64,000 nt of DNA from Cellvibrio mixtus subsp. mixtus J3-8 (GTDB lineage: Bacteria > Pseudomonadota > Gammaproteobacteria > Pseudomonadales > Cellvibrionaceae). The notes under the pieces are model-generated. The model saw only the letters and a program-made list of their open reading frames with translations. It did not search any database and had not been told where the DNA came from. Positions 17,632-26,931 of the stretch are shown here, in pieces; the first letter of the stretch is position 1; each line of letters opens with the position of its first letter. The DNA lies in contig NZ_KN266208.1 of NCBI RefSeq assembly GCF_000766945.1, positions 36,604 through 100,603 on the forward strand, written 5' to 3'. The position numbers were made by a program, and so were the translations under genes.

Positions 17632-17665
17632 AAAAACCCGGTAATACATTTCGCTCCTCCGGGCT
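17632..17665 (-). terminator. Terminator after hybrid kinase
   Basis: On the minus strand CCCGG and CCGGG form a short stem with a loop of about 17 nt followed by five T residues, directly after the hybrid-kinase stop codon at 17668. Confidence 0.4.
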
Positions 17666-17667
17666 CA

Positions 17668-20600
17668 TTAGGCAGAGGGTTTTATATCCAACCCCAGGGT
17701 TACCAATTCTACCATCGCCAATAATTCATTATTTAATTTTTCAACTTGTTGCAATTCCGGTTCGCCTGTGCGCAATTGTTCTTCCAAATGCATGGCAATG
17801 GATTCCAGTTGCAGCATGCCCAAACTGCCAGCGAGGGATTTTAGCGAATGCACCTGATTGAGCGCATTGGCAAGATCAGTGTGGAGCAGGTGTTCAAGTT
17901 GTGCGGGAAAATCGGCACGTTCGCGGGCGAAGCGTTCGAGCAAGCGTTGGTAGAGTGCCTCATTGTCCATCAGGTGATGTAACGCACGACCGGTGTCTAT
18001 GCCACCGTTGAATAAAAATTCAAACCGGCTTACTGGCGGCACTATGGTTTCTACAACACGAACACTGTGCCCCCATTTTTCCAGCAAGCGATAGAGTTGC
18101 AGCGGGTCTATGGGTTTGGAAAGGTAATCATCCATACCGGCAGCAAGATAGGATTCCTTATCGCCCGGCAATGCATTTGCAGTGACGGCGATAATGGGCA
18201 AGCGTTTACCAATTTCCAGTTGGCGTATACGGGTCGTTGCTTCTACTCCATCCATTCCTGGCAACTGAATATCCATTAACACCAGATCAAATGTATCTTG
18301 CTCCACAGCAAGAAGCGCAGCCAAACCTGAATCCACGCAACGTGGTTCGGTCCCCATTGTTTCTAACAAGGAAATAATAATTTCCTGGTTTAGCGGGTTA
18401 TCTTCCACGACTAGAATTTTGCAGTCGAGAGGTTCGAATTTTGCAAAACTTGCAGGCTCAGAGGGCGACACAATAAACGGAGCATCCTTTAATGCATCCA
18501 GGTTTTTTTCCAATTGCACACGCAGCCGGAAATTACTGCCCTGCCCGAGCGTACTTTTAACATCGATGCGTCCCTGCATTAATTCAGCCAGGTTTTTACA
18601 AATAGATAACCCCAGTCCAGTGCCTTCAAAACGGCGCGCGCTGGAGGCATCTACTTGTTGGAATGGCTGGAATAATTGTTCGATTTTTTCCGGCGCTATC
18701 CCTATACCGGTATCTTTTACTTCAAACAATAATTCGACACGTGTTTCCCAATCGCGCACCTGGGTAACGCCGATGCTAATTGAACCGGAATCCGTAAACT
18801 TCACCGCATTCGCACAAAAATTAATAAGGATTTGCCCCAACCGTAACGAGTCGCCAATCAACATTTTGGGAATGCGCGGATCTACATTTACATTTACCAA
18901 AAGCCCTTTAGCGGAGGCTTTTTCCCACACCAGATCTAACGTCTTATCAATAAGTTGATCAATAAAAAATTCACTGTGGTCCAATTCCAGCTTGCCCGCT
19001 TCCATGCGCGAGAAGTTCAAAATATCATTAATAATTTCCAGCAGGTGCTCACCGGAGCCGCGTATTTTTTCCAGGTACACTTTTTGTCGGGAATCAGGGT
19101 TGCTGGTAAGCGCCACATGGGCCAAACCAATAATCGCATTTAATGGCGTACGAATTTCATGGCTCATATTAGCGAGGAATTCGGCTTTACTGTGCGACGC
19201 TGCAAGCGCCTGGTCTTTGGCGATAATTAATTCACGGGTGCGATCATTCACCAATTCTTCCAGGTTTTGATTGATGGTTTCCAATTGCTGGTTGGCTACA
19301 ACACGCTCGGTGTAATCAAACCAGACAGATGCAAAGCCCTGGAATGCGTCGCTATGCAAATACGTCACTGGAAAACGTACAACGCGAAAATAGCGGGGCT
19401 CATTGGCAGGTGTTGTCAACGTAATAATTTTATCGGAATGGCAAATTTCAGGGCTGCTGTGCAGCTCCTCATCAATTAGCGGCTTTAGCCATAAGGGAAT
19501 TTCCAGCTTGCCAAGATCGCGACCTAACACATCGGTTTTTTCCGCACCAATCAATTGGCAAAACGCGGGGTTGGAAACGATCAGGTGATGATCAATCGAG
19601 ACCATATGCACCGGTGACGGGATATTATTTAACAGCGAGCGAAAACGCCCTTCGCGAATCGCCAAGCGGCGACGATTGGCAAGCGCGCCAAACGTCAGTA
19701 ATAAAATCAGCAAGGCTGCACCCGCAGTTAAGCTGAGAATGATATTGCGCGAGGCAATGTATGGAGTCATTGCCTCACTCAAATCTTGTTCCACAACGAT
19801 GCCCAATTCCATTTCCGGAATCCAGCGGCCTGCACCGGCAACTGCGACCCCTCGATAATCTTTATAATTAACACGCACCAGGCTTGCTTCGTGATTAATT
19901 AAAAAATCCACCATCTCCGTGAGTGGCGCCTTACCGTTTTCGTCCGCTGGCAAGCTGACAGGATTGCCTAGGCGCACTGCACGTTGTTGTTCGAGGGTTA
20001 AGAGTTGTTGGCTTTGTGTTGCACCAAAACGTGCCGGTGTAATAAAACGTCCGTTCTGATCAATTGCGTAGATATCGCCAGAACTACCAGTCCAACCTTT
20101 CAGAAAAATGGGGAAAAAACTTGAGTGGGTATTAAATCGCAAACAAAAGAAACCGGGCTCTATGCCCTCGAATTCCAGCATGATGCACATATTCTGCATC
20201 AAGCTACCCGCAGGCTGCTGTCCACGCGGCCCTTCGAGGGGCAGGGCCGCAACGACCGGACGTGAAATTGCCGGGCGCCGCTCCAATGCTTTATTTAATA
20301 CTTCAAGCGTTTCCGGTAATACTGCATGCTGTTTACGATACGAGGCGGTACTGGCGGCAACAATTAAATGCTCGTGGTCAATCACCGAAAAGCCGTCAAG
20401 CCCCATCACCATCAATACCGGATACAACCATTCCTGTAAGGCATCATGGGTTGCCGGATTGTTGCCACCTTCAAGCAATACTTGTTTGAATAATTGTTGT
20501 CCTTGCGTGGACGTACCGAGCATCTGGATAGCAGCAATATTTTGTTGCTGCCAGATATTAATTAATTCAGAAAAGGAACCCAGTGATGCCTGCAAGTGCT

Positions 20601-20757
20601 CGCGAATAATTCGCTCCTGGCTGGCATGGATATGGCGTAACGCGAGACCGCTGAAAAAAAAGAGCAGCGCTATCGCAAGTGCTGCAAGGACCAGAGTGGG
20701 ATTAACCAGCGAGAGAAATTGAAATCGTTGTGCTAACCGACGTGTAAGGCTTGGCAT
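17668..20757 (-). CDS. Hybrid sensor histidine kinase (PAS-HisKA-HATPase-REC-Hpt)
   Basis: A 1029-residue membrane kinase for phosphorelay signalling. Order: membrane helix (about 19-42), a periplasmic double-Cache-like sensor region, second membrane helix (about 338-358), PAS domain, HisKA with FLANMSHEIRTPLNAIIGL, HATPase, receiver with MDIQLPGMDG, and a C-terminal Hpt domain with the phospho-His motif VHSLKSLAGSLG. All phosphotransfer residues are present. The start codon lies 25 bp inside the upstream EAL gene, so the two are made together and the EAL regulator is the natural recipient of phosphate from the Hpt domain. The signal is unknown; Cache domains usually bind small molecules. Confidence 0.92.
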   Translation of the reverse strand: MPSLTRRLAQRFQFLSLVNPTLVLAALAIALLFFFSGLALRHIHASQERIIREHLQASLGSFSELINIWQQQNIAAIQMLGTSTQGQQLFKQVLLEGGNNPATHDALQEWLYPVLMVMGLDGFSVIDHEHLIVAASTASYRKQHAVLPETLEVLNKALERRPAISRPVVAALPLEGPRGQQPAGSLMQNMCIMLEFEGIEPGFFCLRFNTHSSFFPIFLKGWTGSSGDIYAIDQNGRFITPARFGATQSQQLLTLEQQRAVRLGNPVSLPADENGKAPLTEMVDFLINHEASLVRVNYKDYRGVAVAGAGRWIPEMELGIVVEQDLSEAMTPYIASRNIILSLTAGAALLILLLTFGALANRRRLAIREGRFRSLLNNIPSPVHMVSIDHHLIVSNPAFCQLIGAEKTDVLGRDLGKLEIPLWLKPLIDEELHSSPEICHSDKIITLTTPANEPRYFRVVRFPVTYLHSDAFQGFASVWFDYTERVVANQQLETINQNLEELVNDRTRELIIAKDQALAASHSKAEFLANMSHEIRTPLNAIIGLAHVALTSNPDSRQKVYLEKIRGSGEHLLEIINDILNFSRMEAGKLELDHSEFFIDQLIDKTLDLVWEKASAKGLLVNVNVDPRIPKMLIGDSLRLGQILINFCANAVKFTDSGSISIGVTQVRDWETRVELLFEVKDTGIGIAPEKIEQLFQPFQQVDASSARRFEGTGLGLSICKNLAELMQGRIDVKSTLGQGSNFRLRVQLEKNLDALKDAPFIVSPSEPASFAKFEPLDCKILVVEDNPLNQEIIISLLETMGTEPRCVDSGLAALLAVEQDTFDLVLMDIQLPGMDGVEATTRIRQLEIGKRLPIIAVTANALPGDKESYLAAGMDDYLSKPIDPLQLYRLLEKWGHSVRVVETIVPPVSRFEFLFNGGIDTGRALHHLMDNEALYQRLLERFARERADFPAQLEHLLHTDLANALNQVHSLKSLAGSLGMLQLESIAMHLEEQLRTGEPELQQVEKLNNELLAMVELVTLGLDIKPSA

Positions 20758-22013
20758 ATATCGAGTTTACTTTGCAAATCCCGTTCGACCCATCCTAACA
20801 GCTCGCGTCCGGGCATTGGCCGCGCCAGCAGGAACCCTTGAGCCTGTTTACAACCCAGGCTTTGCAGCAAGTGTAGCTCGGCTTCGGTTTCCACGCCTTC
20901 GGCAACGGTGGTAATCCCCAGGCGCTGTCCCATGTCGATAGCAGATTTCAAAATGTTACGCATATATTGCCGCGCCGGTGCGCCGCCAACAAACGAGCGA
21001 TCAATTTTTAATTCAGAAAATGGAAAGCGCGATAATTGCTGCATGGATGAAAAACCGGTGCCGTAATCATCGATAGAAATTCCAAAACCTTTCAACCGCA
21101 AGCGGCTGATAGTAGCAAGTGCCGAAGGTAGATCCACCACCAATGCGCTTTCAGTAATTTCAAAGGTGATGTAATGCGCGGGAATTCCCTGGCGAATAAC
21201 GCGCTGGATAATTTCATTCGCCAGGTTAAATTCGGCGAGGGATTTGGCCGAGAGATTAAGTGCAACAGAAATATAATGACCCTGCTCCCACCACTCATTC
21301 ATATCTTGCAAAATTTGGTCGAGCACCGAGAGGGTTAAATCGCCAATCAAACCATGTTCTTCGGCAAGTGGAATAAAGATGCCGGGAGGAATCCAGTCAC
21401 CCTGTGGATTTTTCCAACGCGCCAGCGCTTCAACACCGGCAAGGCTGAGGGTTTCCAAATTAATTTTGGGTTGATAATGCACCTGGATTTTTGTGCGCTC
21501 CAACGCAAGCTTTAATTGCTCTACGGTGGTTTCTACACTGTGCGATATTTTTTCATCCAGCATACAAGCACCTGCATTATAACTGGCCAGTGCATCCGCC
21601 AGATCCTGAGGGTTTAACGGTTTGCGAAACGCGCCCAACAAAGCAATTCCCATTGCTTCTGCCATAGTGGCAACCGCACTGATTAACACTTCATCCGAAC
21701 TGCTGGCTAATACAACTGCCGGCCGTTGAGGTAAAAGCGCAACCTGTTGCAATACTTCAATGCCATCCATCACCGGCATTTCCAAATCCAGCAACATAAC
21801 CGCCGGCACATGAGATAACTGGGTTAATTGGTCGATTGCCAATTTACCATTAGCCGCCTCATAAACCTGGTTAATACCAAATGCACGCAAACATAAATGC
21901 GCGCTGTACCTATGCATGCTGCTGTCATCCACCACCATTACGCCACGTTGCAATAGATCTGCATGCAGATTATTTACCGGGGTTAATTGGGCCGACGTAT
22001 TTAGCGAAATCAT
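20733..22013 (-). CDS. Response regulator with EAL c-di-GMP phosphodiesterase domain
   Basis: A 426-residue protein with an N-terminal receiver (acid pair Asp29-Asp30, phospho-acceptor Asp76 in LLDLEMPVMDG) and a C-terminal EAL domain. Catalytic motifs are intact: GVEALARW, NLSA, FEITES, DDYGTG, KIDRSF and EGVETEAE, so it should hydrolyse cyclic-di-GMP to pGpG. A linker of about 25 residues predicted as a helix joins the domains. It is the first gene of a two-gene unit with the hybrid kinase and is preceded by a cluster of repeated A/T-rich motifs. Confidence 0.93.
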   Translation of the reverse strand: MISLNTSAQLTPVNNLHADLLQRGVMVVDDSSMHRYSAHLCLRAFGINQVYEAANGKLAIDQLTQLSHVPAVMLLDLEMPVMDGIEVLQQVALLPQRPAVVLASSSDEVLISAVATMAEAMGIALLGAFRKPLNPQDLADALASYNAGACMLDEKISHSVETTVEQLKLALERTKIQVHYQPKINLETLSLAGVEALARWKNPQGDWIPPGIFIPLAEEHGLIGDLTLSVLDQILQDMNEWWEQGHYISVALNLSAKSLAEFNLANEIIQRVIRQGIPAHYITFEITESALVVDLPSALATISRLRLKGFGISIDDYGTGFSSMQQLSRFPFSELKIDRSFVGGAPARQYMRNILKSAIDMGQRLGITTVAEGVETEAELHLLQSLGCKQAQGFLLARPMPGRELLGWVERDLQSKLDICQALHVG

Positions 22014-22075
22014 AACTTGCTCTATTGCTCCGTTTGCTGGGAGGATAGCAAATTCCTGCTTAATTCATTTAAATT

Positions 22076-22165
22076 TTTGTAAATCACTTTTTTACAAATC
22101 AATAGCCTTGCGTAGCAAACTATCTACAAACCAATTCATTGGTAAATCAATTTATTTGTAAATCA
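22076..22165. repeat. Repeated TTTGTAAATCA-like motif upstream of the EAL gene
   Basis: Five related 11-bp motifs in the same orientation lie 63-152 bp upstream of the EAL start: 22076-22086, 22091-22101, 22123-22133, 22139-22149 and 22155-22165. The core GTAAATCA is exact in three; the other two read ACAAATCA and ACAAACCA. Spacing is irregular. Could be a regulator-binding cluster or simple-sequence drift. Confidence 0.45.
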
Positions 22166-22209
22166 AGCAACCCCTCATTTGGCCAGCCAATCATTTGCTG
22201 CACAAGAGA

Positions 22210-23046
22210 TTAACTGGCCACTTTCTTTAGCATGGATTCAGCAGCCAAGGGTTTACGATAAATAGAGGGTCGCATGGCTTTTATGTCGAGATCCAACCCC
22301 TGCAAACTTTCGCAGTGCCCCAGAATTAACCAGCCACCGGGACGCATGCTTTTCAAAATATTTTCCACTACTTTTTGTTTGGTCGGTTGATCAAAATAAA
22401 TAAGTACGTTACGCAAAAACACTACATCAAACTGTTCATCACCGGTGCGCGCATGCAACAGATTATGCTGTTCGAAACAAATACGCGAGCGCAAGGAAGG
22501 AACCACCGCCAACATTCCATCGTACTCACCAATACCGCGCCGACAAAAACGCTGTAAATAATCGCGAGGAATATGGTTAATACGTTCGGCGCGATAAACA
22601 CCCGTGCGCGCATGCTCCAATACTTTGCCGGAAATATCGGTCGCGAGGATATCCCAATCGCATTTTCCCAACGCATCGCTCAATACCATGGCGATGCTGT
22701 GCGCCTCTTCTCCGGTAGATGATGCTGCACACCAGACGCGCATTTTTTGCGGGCCTTGCTGCGGGATAATGTGGTCCCGCAGGAAATTAAAGTGTGCAGG
22801 TTCGCGGAAAAAATATGTTTCGTTAGTGGTGAGTAGATCCAGCATGATGTGGCGTTCCTGTTCGCCCGCAGTGCTGGAGACAAATGCAAAGTAGGATTCG
22901 TAAGTCGTGTGGCCGGTCAATTCCAGGCGGCGCCATAAACGGCCAGTCACCAGTGCTGTTTTATCAGCTCCAATAACAATACCCGCGGTGCGATGGACAT
23001 AATCGCGGATTTTGTGGAGTGCAATGGTGCTGATTTCAGTATTCAC
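22210..23046 (-). CDS. cheR: CheR-type chemoreceptor methyltransferase
   Basis: A 278-residue S-adenosylmethionine-dependent methyltransferase that methylates glutamates of chemoreceptors. The N-terminal helical domain ends with TTNETYFFRE, the SAM-binding region has VWCAASSTGEEAHSIAM and ILATDIS, and RNVLIYFD follows, all CheR signatures. It lies near an MCP gene, but a strong terminator separates them; no cheA, cheB or cheW is in the window, so it serves receptors or kinases encoded elsewhere. Confidence 0.93.
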   Translation of the reverse strand: MNTEISTIALHKIRDYVHRTAGIVIGADKTALVTGRLWRRLELTGHTTYESYFAFVSSTAGEQERHIMLDLLTTNETYFFREPAHFNFLRDHIIPQQGPQKMRVWCAASSTGEEAHSIAMVLSDALGKCDWDILATDISGKVLEHARTGVYRAERINHIPRDYLQRFCRRGIGEYDGMLAVVPSLRSRICFEQHNLLHARTGDEQFDVVFLRNVLIYFDQPTKQKVVENILKSMRPGGWLILGHCESLQGLDLDIKAMRPSIYRKPLAAESMLKKVAS

Positions 23047-23128
23047 GGCGATTTCCTCTATCTCCTCAGTGGTAAGTTAACGAACCCGAAAATGCTTTCT
23101 CTATGGGTTCACAGTGTGGGGGTTCGGC

Positions 23129-23162
23129 AAAAAAACCGGGAGAGTAAAATTACTCACCCGGT
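23129..23162 (-). terminator. Strong terminator after the MCP gene
   Basis: ACCGGG-A-GAGTAA / TTACTC-A-CCCGGT forms a 12-bp stem with one A-A mismatch and a 2-nt centre at 23135-23162, followed on the minus strand by seven T residues. It ends the chemoreceptor transcript 52 bp past its stop codon and isolates cheR. Confidence 0.85.
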
Positions 23163-23213
23163 GTAGGGGAAAACACTTAGAACGGGAGCAGAATGCGGGG
23201 ATACCGCGATTGA

Positions 23214-24722
23214 TCAGGTGCGAAAGTAATCCATTGATGCTTTTAACTGCAGCGCCTGGCTACTGAGTTCTTCCGCGGTGGCAGTCAACTCCTCGGACGC
23301 CGAAGCGTTAGCTTGGGTAGTGCGGGACAATTCGCCCACCGCCAGATTAATTTGGTCCAGCCCGGTGCGCTGTTCATCAGATGCCGCAGCAATTTCGCGG
23401 ACGAGATCCGCCGTTTTCGCGATGGAAGGCAACATATCGCCTAATTGTTTACCGGCAGCCTCGGCAGTTTTCACACTCGCAATCGCCAAGGTACCGATCT
23501 CTTGCGCGGCCACTTGCGAACGCTCGGCCAGCTTGCGCACTTCTGCGGCGACCACTGCAAAACCACGTCCGTGTTCGCCGGCACGGCCCGCTTCAATGGC
23601 AGCATTCAACGCAAGTAAATTGGTCTGGTAGGCAATTTCGTCAACGATCCCGATTTTGTCCGCGATGGACTTCATCGCATCCACAGTTTCGCGTACAGCC
23701 GCCCCACCCTCTTTGGCGTAGCGGGAGGATTCAGTGGCTATGCCATCGGTGATATTGGCGTTATCGGCGTTTTGCGCAACCGTCGCGGAAATCTCTTCCA
23801 TGGAGGCACTGGTTTGCTCCACGCTTGATGCCTGCGCCCCTGCATTTTGCGCGAGGGTATTGGAGGATGCGGAAACCTGCTCGGAGGCAGCGGCAAGTGC
23901 ATCGGCAGAAGAAACTACCTGACCGATCACATCTTTCAAGCGCACCACCATATCGCCCATCGCCGCTAATAAACTGCTGGTATCGCCTTTGCGTAATTGG
24001 ATACTCACGCTTAAATCACCCTCCGCGATCTTGCGTACCATGTCGCGGGCGTAATCGGGCTCGCCGCCTAACTGGCGGGTAATCATGCGTGTGACCCATA
24101 AGCCAAAACCTATCGCCAGGGCAATGGCAATGACAATTACCGTGAGCATCACCGAATACATTTCGCTGACACTGGCTTTGCCTGCAGCATCGGCGCTCGC
24201 GCCCTGCTGGTTGTTATTTTCAATCAATGCCGCGTAGGCCTCTTCAATTTCATAACTGGCAAAACGCAGGTCGTTATCGCTCAGCTCGCTCGCCTCATCC
24301 TTCTTGCCGGCGAGCAATAACTCTACTAATTGATCGACCAGTACCAGGTAACGGGTTTTGGCATCCTTGATTTTCGCGACCTGCTCTTTTTCCTCCGCGC
24401 TTAAATCTGTTTGGCTGTAGCGGTTAAAACTTTCATGGGAATTGGTCCAATGGGTTTGCATCCGTTCTTGCGTGGTTTTGATATCTTCCGGTAATTGGGA
24501 GGGCAAGCGAGTTACCGCGCGGGTGTAGACCAGGAAACGGCTGTAGGAGTTGGAGAGATTATCAATCGCCACCAGGTTATTGCTGTACATATCGCCCATC
24601 AGGTGGCCGACCCGCACAATATTTTGCAGGCCATAAATCCCCACCGCCGCGGTGATCAACGCCAGGCTGATAAACGTCGCCAGCAACCTGGCTGCCAGAT
24701 TGAGCTTGTTAAACCATTTCAT
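23214..24722 (-). CDS. Methyl-accepting chemotaxis protein
   Basis: A 502-residue chemoreceptor. It has membrane helix 1 at about residues 11-31, a four-helix-bundle type periplasmic domain, helix 2 at about 190-210, HAMP, and the conserved signalling hairpin [28 protein letters not shown] with flanking methylation helices. No CheR-tethering NWETF pentapeptide is seen at the C-terminus (ends MDYFRT). It is a single-gene unit bounded by terminators. The ligand is unknown. Confidence 0.93.
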   Translation of the reverse strand: MKWFNKLNLAARLLATFISLALITAAVGIYGLQNIVRVGHLMGDMYSNNLVAIDNLSNSYSRFLVYTRAVTRLPSQLPEDIKTTQERMQTHWTNSHESFNRYSQTDLSAEEKEQVAKIKDAKTRYLVLVDQLVELLLAGKKDEASELSDNDLRFASYEIEEAYAALIENNNQQGASADAAGKASVSEMYSVMLTVIVIAIALAIGFGLWVTRMITRQLGGEPDYARDMVRKIAEGDLSVSIQLRKGDTSSLLAAMGDMVVRLKDVIGQVVSSADALAAASEQVSASSNTLAQNAGAQASSVEQTSASMEEISATVAQNADNANITDGIATESSRYAKEGGAAVRETVDAMKSIADKIGIVDEIAYQTNLLALNAAIEAGRAGEHGRGFAVVAAEVRKLAERSQVAAQEIGTLAIASVKTAEAAGKQLGDMLPSIAKTADLVREIAAASDEQRTGLDQINLAVGELSRTTQANASASEELTATAEELSSQALQLKASMDYFRT

Positions 24723-24857
24723 TGCAGTGTCCTCTTACACCCGGCCTGCTGCACAGGCCCGAAAATATTGCTTTGCAGGGAGCAGAAGAGCGACAGAAGC
24801 GGCTGAAAAACTAAATCAGGATTATGTTAATAAGCGTAATGAAAATGATGGGTACAG

Positions 24858-24891
24858 AAAAAAGCAGGCCTTGCACAGGGAATGAGGCCGC
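24858..24891 (-). terminator. Terminator after the FixJ-like regulator
   Basis: On the minus strand GCGGCCT and AGGCCTGC form a stem with a one-base bulge and a loop of about 13 nt, followed by six T residues. It lies 25 bp after the regulator's stop codon. Confidence 0.5.
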
Positions 24892-24915
24892 TCATGGTTG
24901 ATTAATCCCTGCGGA

Positions 24916-25536
24916 TTAGCGGGCGAGGGAAACCATAAAATCGCGCATTAATTCCATCGCGGAATTTACGCGCAGTTTTTCCATAATGCGCGCGCGATGA
25001 TTCTCCACCGTGCGTACACTCAGGTTTAATTTGCTGGCGATATCTTTACTGGGCAAGCCTTCCAGCACCGCTTGCAACACTTCTTGTTCTTTGGGCGTCA
25101 GGAGTGCGATACGCGCGTCGCGGGCCGAAAGATCCAGGCGTTTCTGGTGCAATTGCCGGCTCAGGGATAACGCCGCCTGCAACTTTTCCAGGAATTGGTG
25201 ACCATTAATCGGCTTCTCGACAAAATCAAAAGCGCCCTGCTTCATCGCTTCTACCGCCGCCGTAACTTCGGCATAGCCGGTGACGATAATCAATGGCGGG
25301 GGTACCGGGTAGCGCTGCTGCAACACTTTGTGTAATTGCAAACCGCTGACACCGGGCATGCGCATATCGGAAATCACGCATTCGCAGGGGCGCGGTGTGT
25401 ACGCGGAAAGGAAGGCTTCCGCGTCACCAAAACAGACGGGCTCTACCCCGATGGGTTCGATGATCCCGCTCATCAATTCCAGGGTTATGCTGTCGTCGTC
25501 GATCAGGTAGGCGGTTGCCATTGCCGTTTTACTCAT
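24916..25536 (-). CDS. FixJ/NarL-type response regulator
   Basis: A 206-residue DNA-binding response regulator. Receiver domain: acid cluster IDDD at 12-15, phospho-acceptor Asp57 (CVISDMRMPG), and Lys in VEKPING. LuxR-type helix-turn-helix near the C-terminus: LTPKEQEVLQAVLEGLPSKD and NLSVRTVENHRARI. The ATG at 25536 is preferred over 25581, because the extra 15 residues are not part of the receiver. A cognate kinase is not adjacent. Confidence 0.9.
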   Translation of the reverse strand: MSKTAMATAYLIDDDSITLELMSGIIEPIGVEPVCFGDAEAFLSAYTPRPCECVISDMRMPGVSGLQLHKVLQQRYPVPPPLIIVTGYAEVTAAVEAMKQGAFDFVEKPINGHQFLEKLQAALSLSRQLHQKRLDLSARDARIALLTPKEQEVLQAVLEGLPSKDIASKLNLSVRTVENHRARIMEKLRVNSAMELMRDFMVSLAR

Positions 25537-25727
25537 GAAGCGCTCGATTGTCCGTGGGTTAATCCAGAGCAATATCAGCAAGTTAAAACTTTACCGAGAT
25601 AGCCATGTAAAAAAGTGTAGCAGCAACCCGTAAATTTACCCGCCATGATGCTTGAATTCGGGCATTTTCTCCGTTAAAAAGCCGCCAGTTTTTCCCAGGT
25701 CACATTTTGAAGCACAGAAACACCACT

Positions 25728-26534
25728 ATGAGCAGATCCGTTACCAATGCCTACCTGCAACGTTTCGGCGGCATCGCCCGCCTTTATGGGCAAGATTCCC
25801 TGCATGCGCTGACCAATGCCCACTTTGCGGTGATTGGCCTGGGCGGCGTCGGCACCTGGGCAGCGGAAGCACTGGCACGCTCCGGGGTCGGCGAGCTTAC
25901 GTTAATTGAAATGGATGAAGTCTGCGTTACCAATACCAATCGCCAATCCCATGCGCTGCAATCCGCTATCGGCAAATCCAAGAACCAGGTGATTAGCGAG
26001 CGCCTGCGCGACATCAATCCGGAAATAATTGTTCACACCGTAGAAAATTTTATCGACGATCAAAATATCCACCAATTATTGGGCAAACAGCATCACGTGA
26101 TTATCGATGCAATTGATGCCGCGCATTTAAAGGCGCGCCTCGTTGCCTATTGCTCGGCGGTAAAAATTCGTTTGATTATGATTGGTTCATCGGGCGGCAA
26201 GCGCGACCTGCAACGCATTACCGTGGATGATTTGGCGCGCGCCAAAAACGATCCAATGCTGCATAAAATCCGCCAGCAACTCTACCGCCATTTTAATTTC
26301 GCACGCGACACTAATCGCAAATTCCGTGTCGATGCCGTTTATTCCGATGAACAAATGGTTTACCCAAAACCTGACGGCACCGTTTGCCAAACCAAACAAC
26401 ATTTGCAGGAAGGTGTAAAGCTGGATTGTACTGGCGGTTTTGGTTCCAGTGTAATGGTAACGGGGACATTTGGATTTTTAGCCGCAGCCAAAGCGATTGA
26501 ACGGTATCTTGCAAAACACAAAGATATGGATTGA
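25728..26534 (+). CDS. tcdA: tRNA threonylcarbamoyladenosine dehydratase TcdA (CsdL)
   Basis: A 268-residue ThiF/E1-like enzyme that activates and cyclises t6A37 in tRNA to ct6A using ATP. The N-terminus aligns with E. coli TcdA (QRFGGIARLYGQDSL), the nucleotide-binding glycine motif is VIGLGGVGTWAAEALARSG, and MDEVCVTNTNRQ is typical. An upstream TTG (25707) in frame is less likely than ATG 25728. CsdE, the sulfur-relay partner of this enzyme in E. coli, is encoded 3 kb away on the other strand. Confidence 0.95.
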   Translation: MSRSVTNAYLQRFGGIARLYGQDSLHALTNAHFAVIGLGGVGTWAAEALARSGVGELTLIEMDEVCVTNTNRQSHALQSAIGKSKNQVISERLRDINPEIIVHTVENFIDDQNIHQLLGKQHHVIIDAIDAAHLKARLVAYCSAVKIRLIMIGSSGGKRDLQRITVDDLARAKNDPMLHKIRQQLYRHFNFARDTNRKFRVDAVYSDEQMVYPKPDGTVCQTKQHLQEGVKLDCTGGFGSSVMVTGTFGFLAAAKAIERYLAKHKDMD

Positions 26535-26931
26535 GTTCCACGCCGATCAACAACACATTTTTTGTCGCTTTACCAACGCAAATTTTTCAACAATCATTTG
26601 CTGCAATAAATAAGCTATCACCCCTATCCCGGCCTCAAGCTTACTTGATGTTTTACAGTTGCACTACGGATGTAATAGGGATGGATACAATGTTGGAAGC
26701 GTCGATTACTGGAAAATAAAATGCGTACCCGGGCACAGTTGAAACCCTGGCAGGTTTTATTGCATTTTTCATTTCAATCGCAATTCAGTTTCACGCCCGT
26801 TTGTCTGTGAAAAATTACCGGGCCTGAAAGGCTATTTTTTACGGAATCCCCACGGGAATGCATTTATTATCCTAAAACGCTCATTCCGAGCTTCTTACGC
26901 TGATAAGTGCATTCTTCAGAGGGATACTAAG
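26535..26931. other. Intergenic region before the two-haem protein gene
   Basis: About 400 bp with no credible gene; a 62-codon frame at 26531-26719 begins inside the tcdA stop region and shows no ribosome site. GAGGGATACTAAG just before 26932 is the ribosome site of the next gene. Confidence 0.5.

Noticed and set aside
26531-26719. 62-codon frame after tcdA
   Set aside because: Begins inside the tcdA end without a ribosome site; composition not coding-like.
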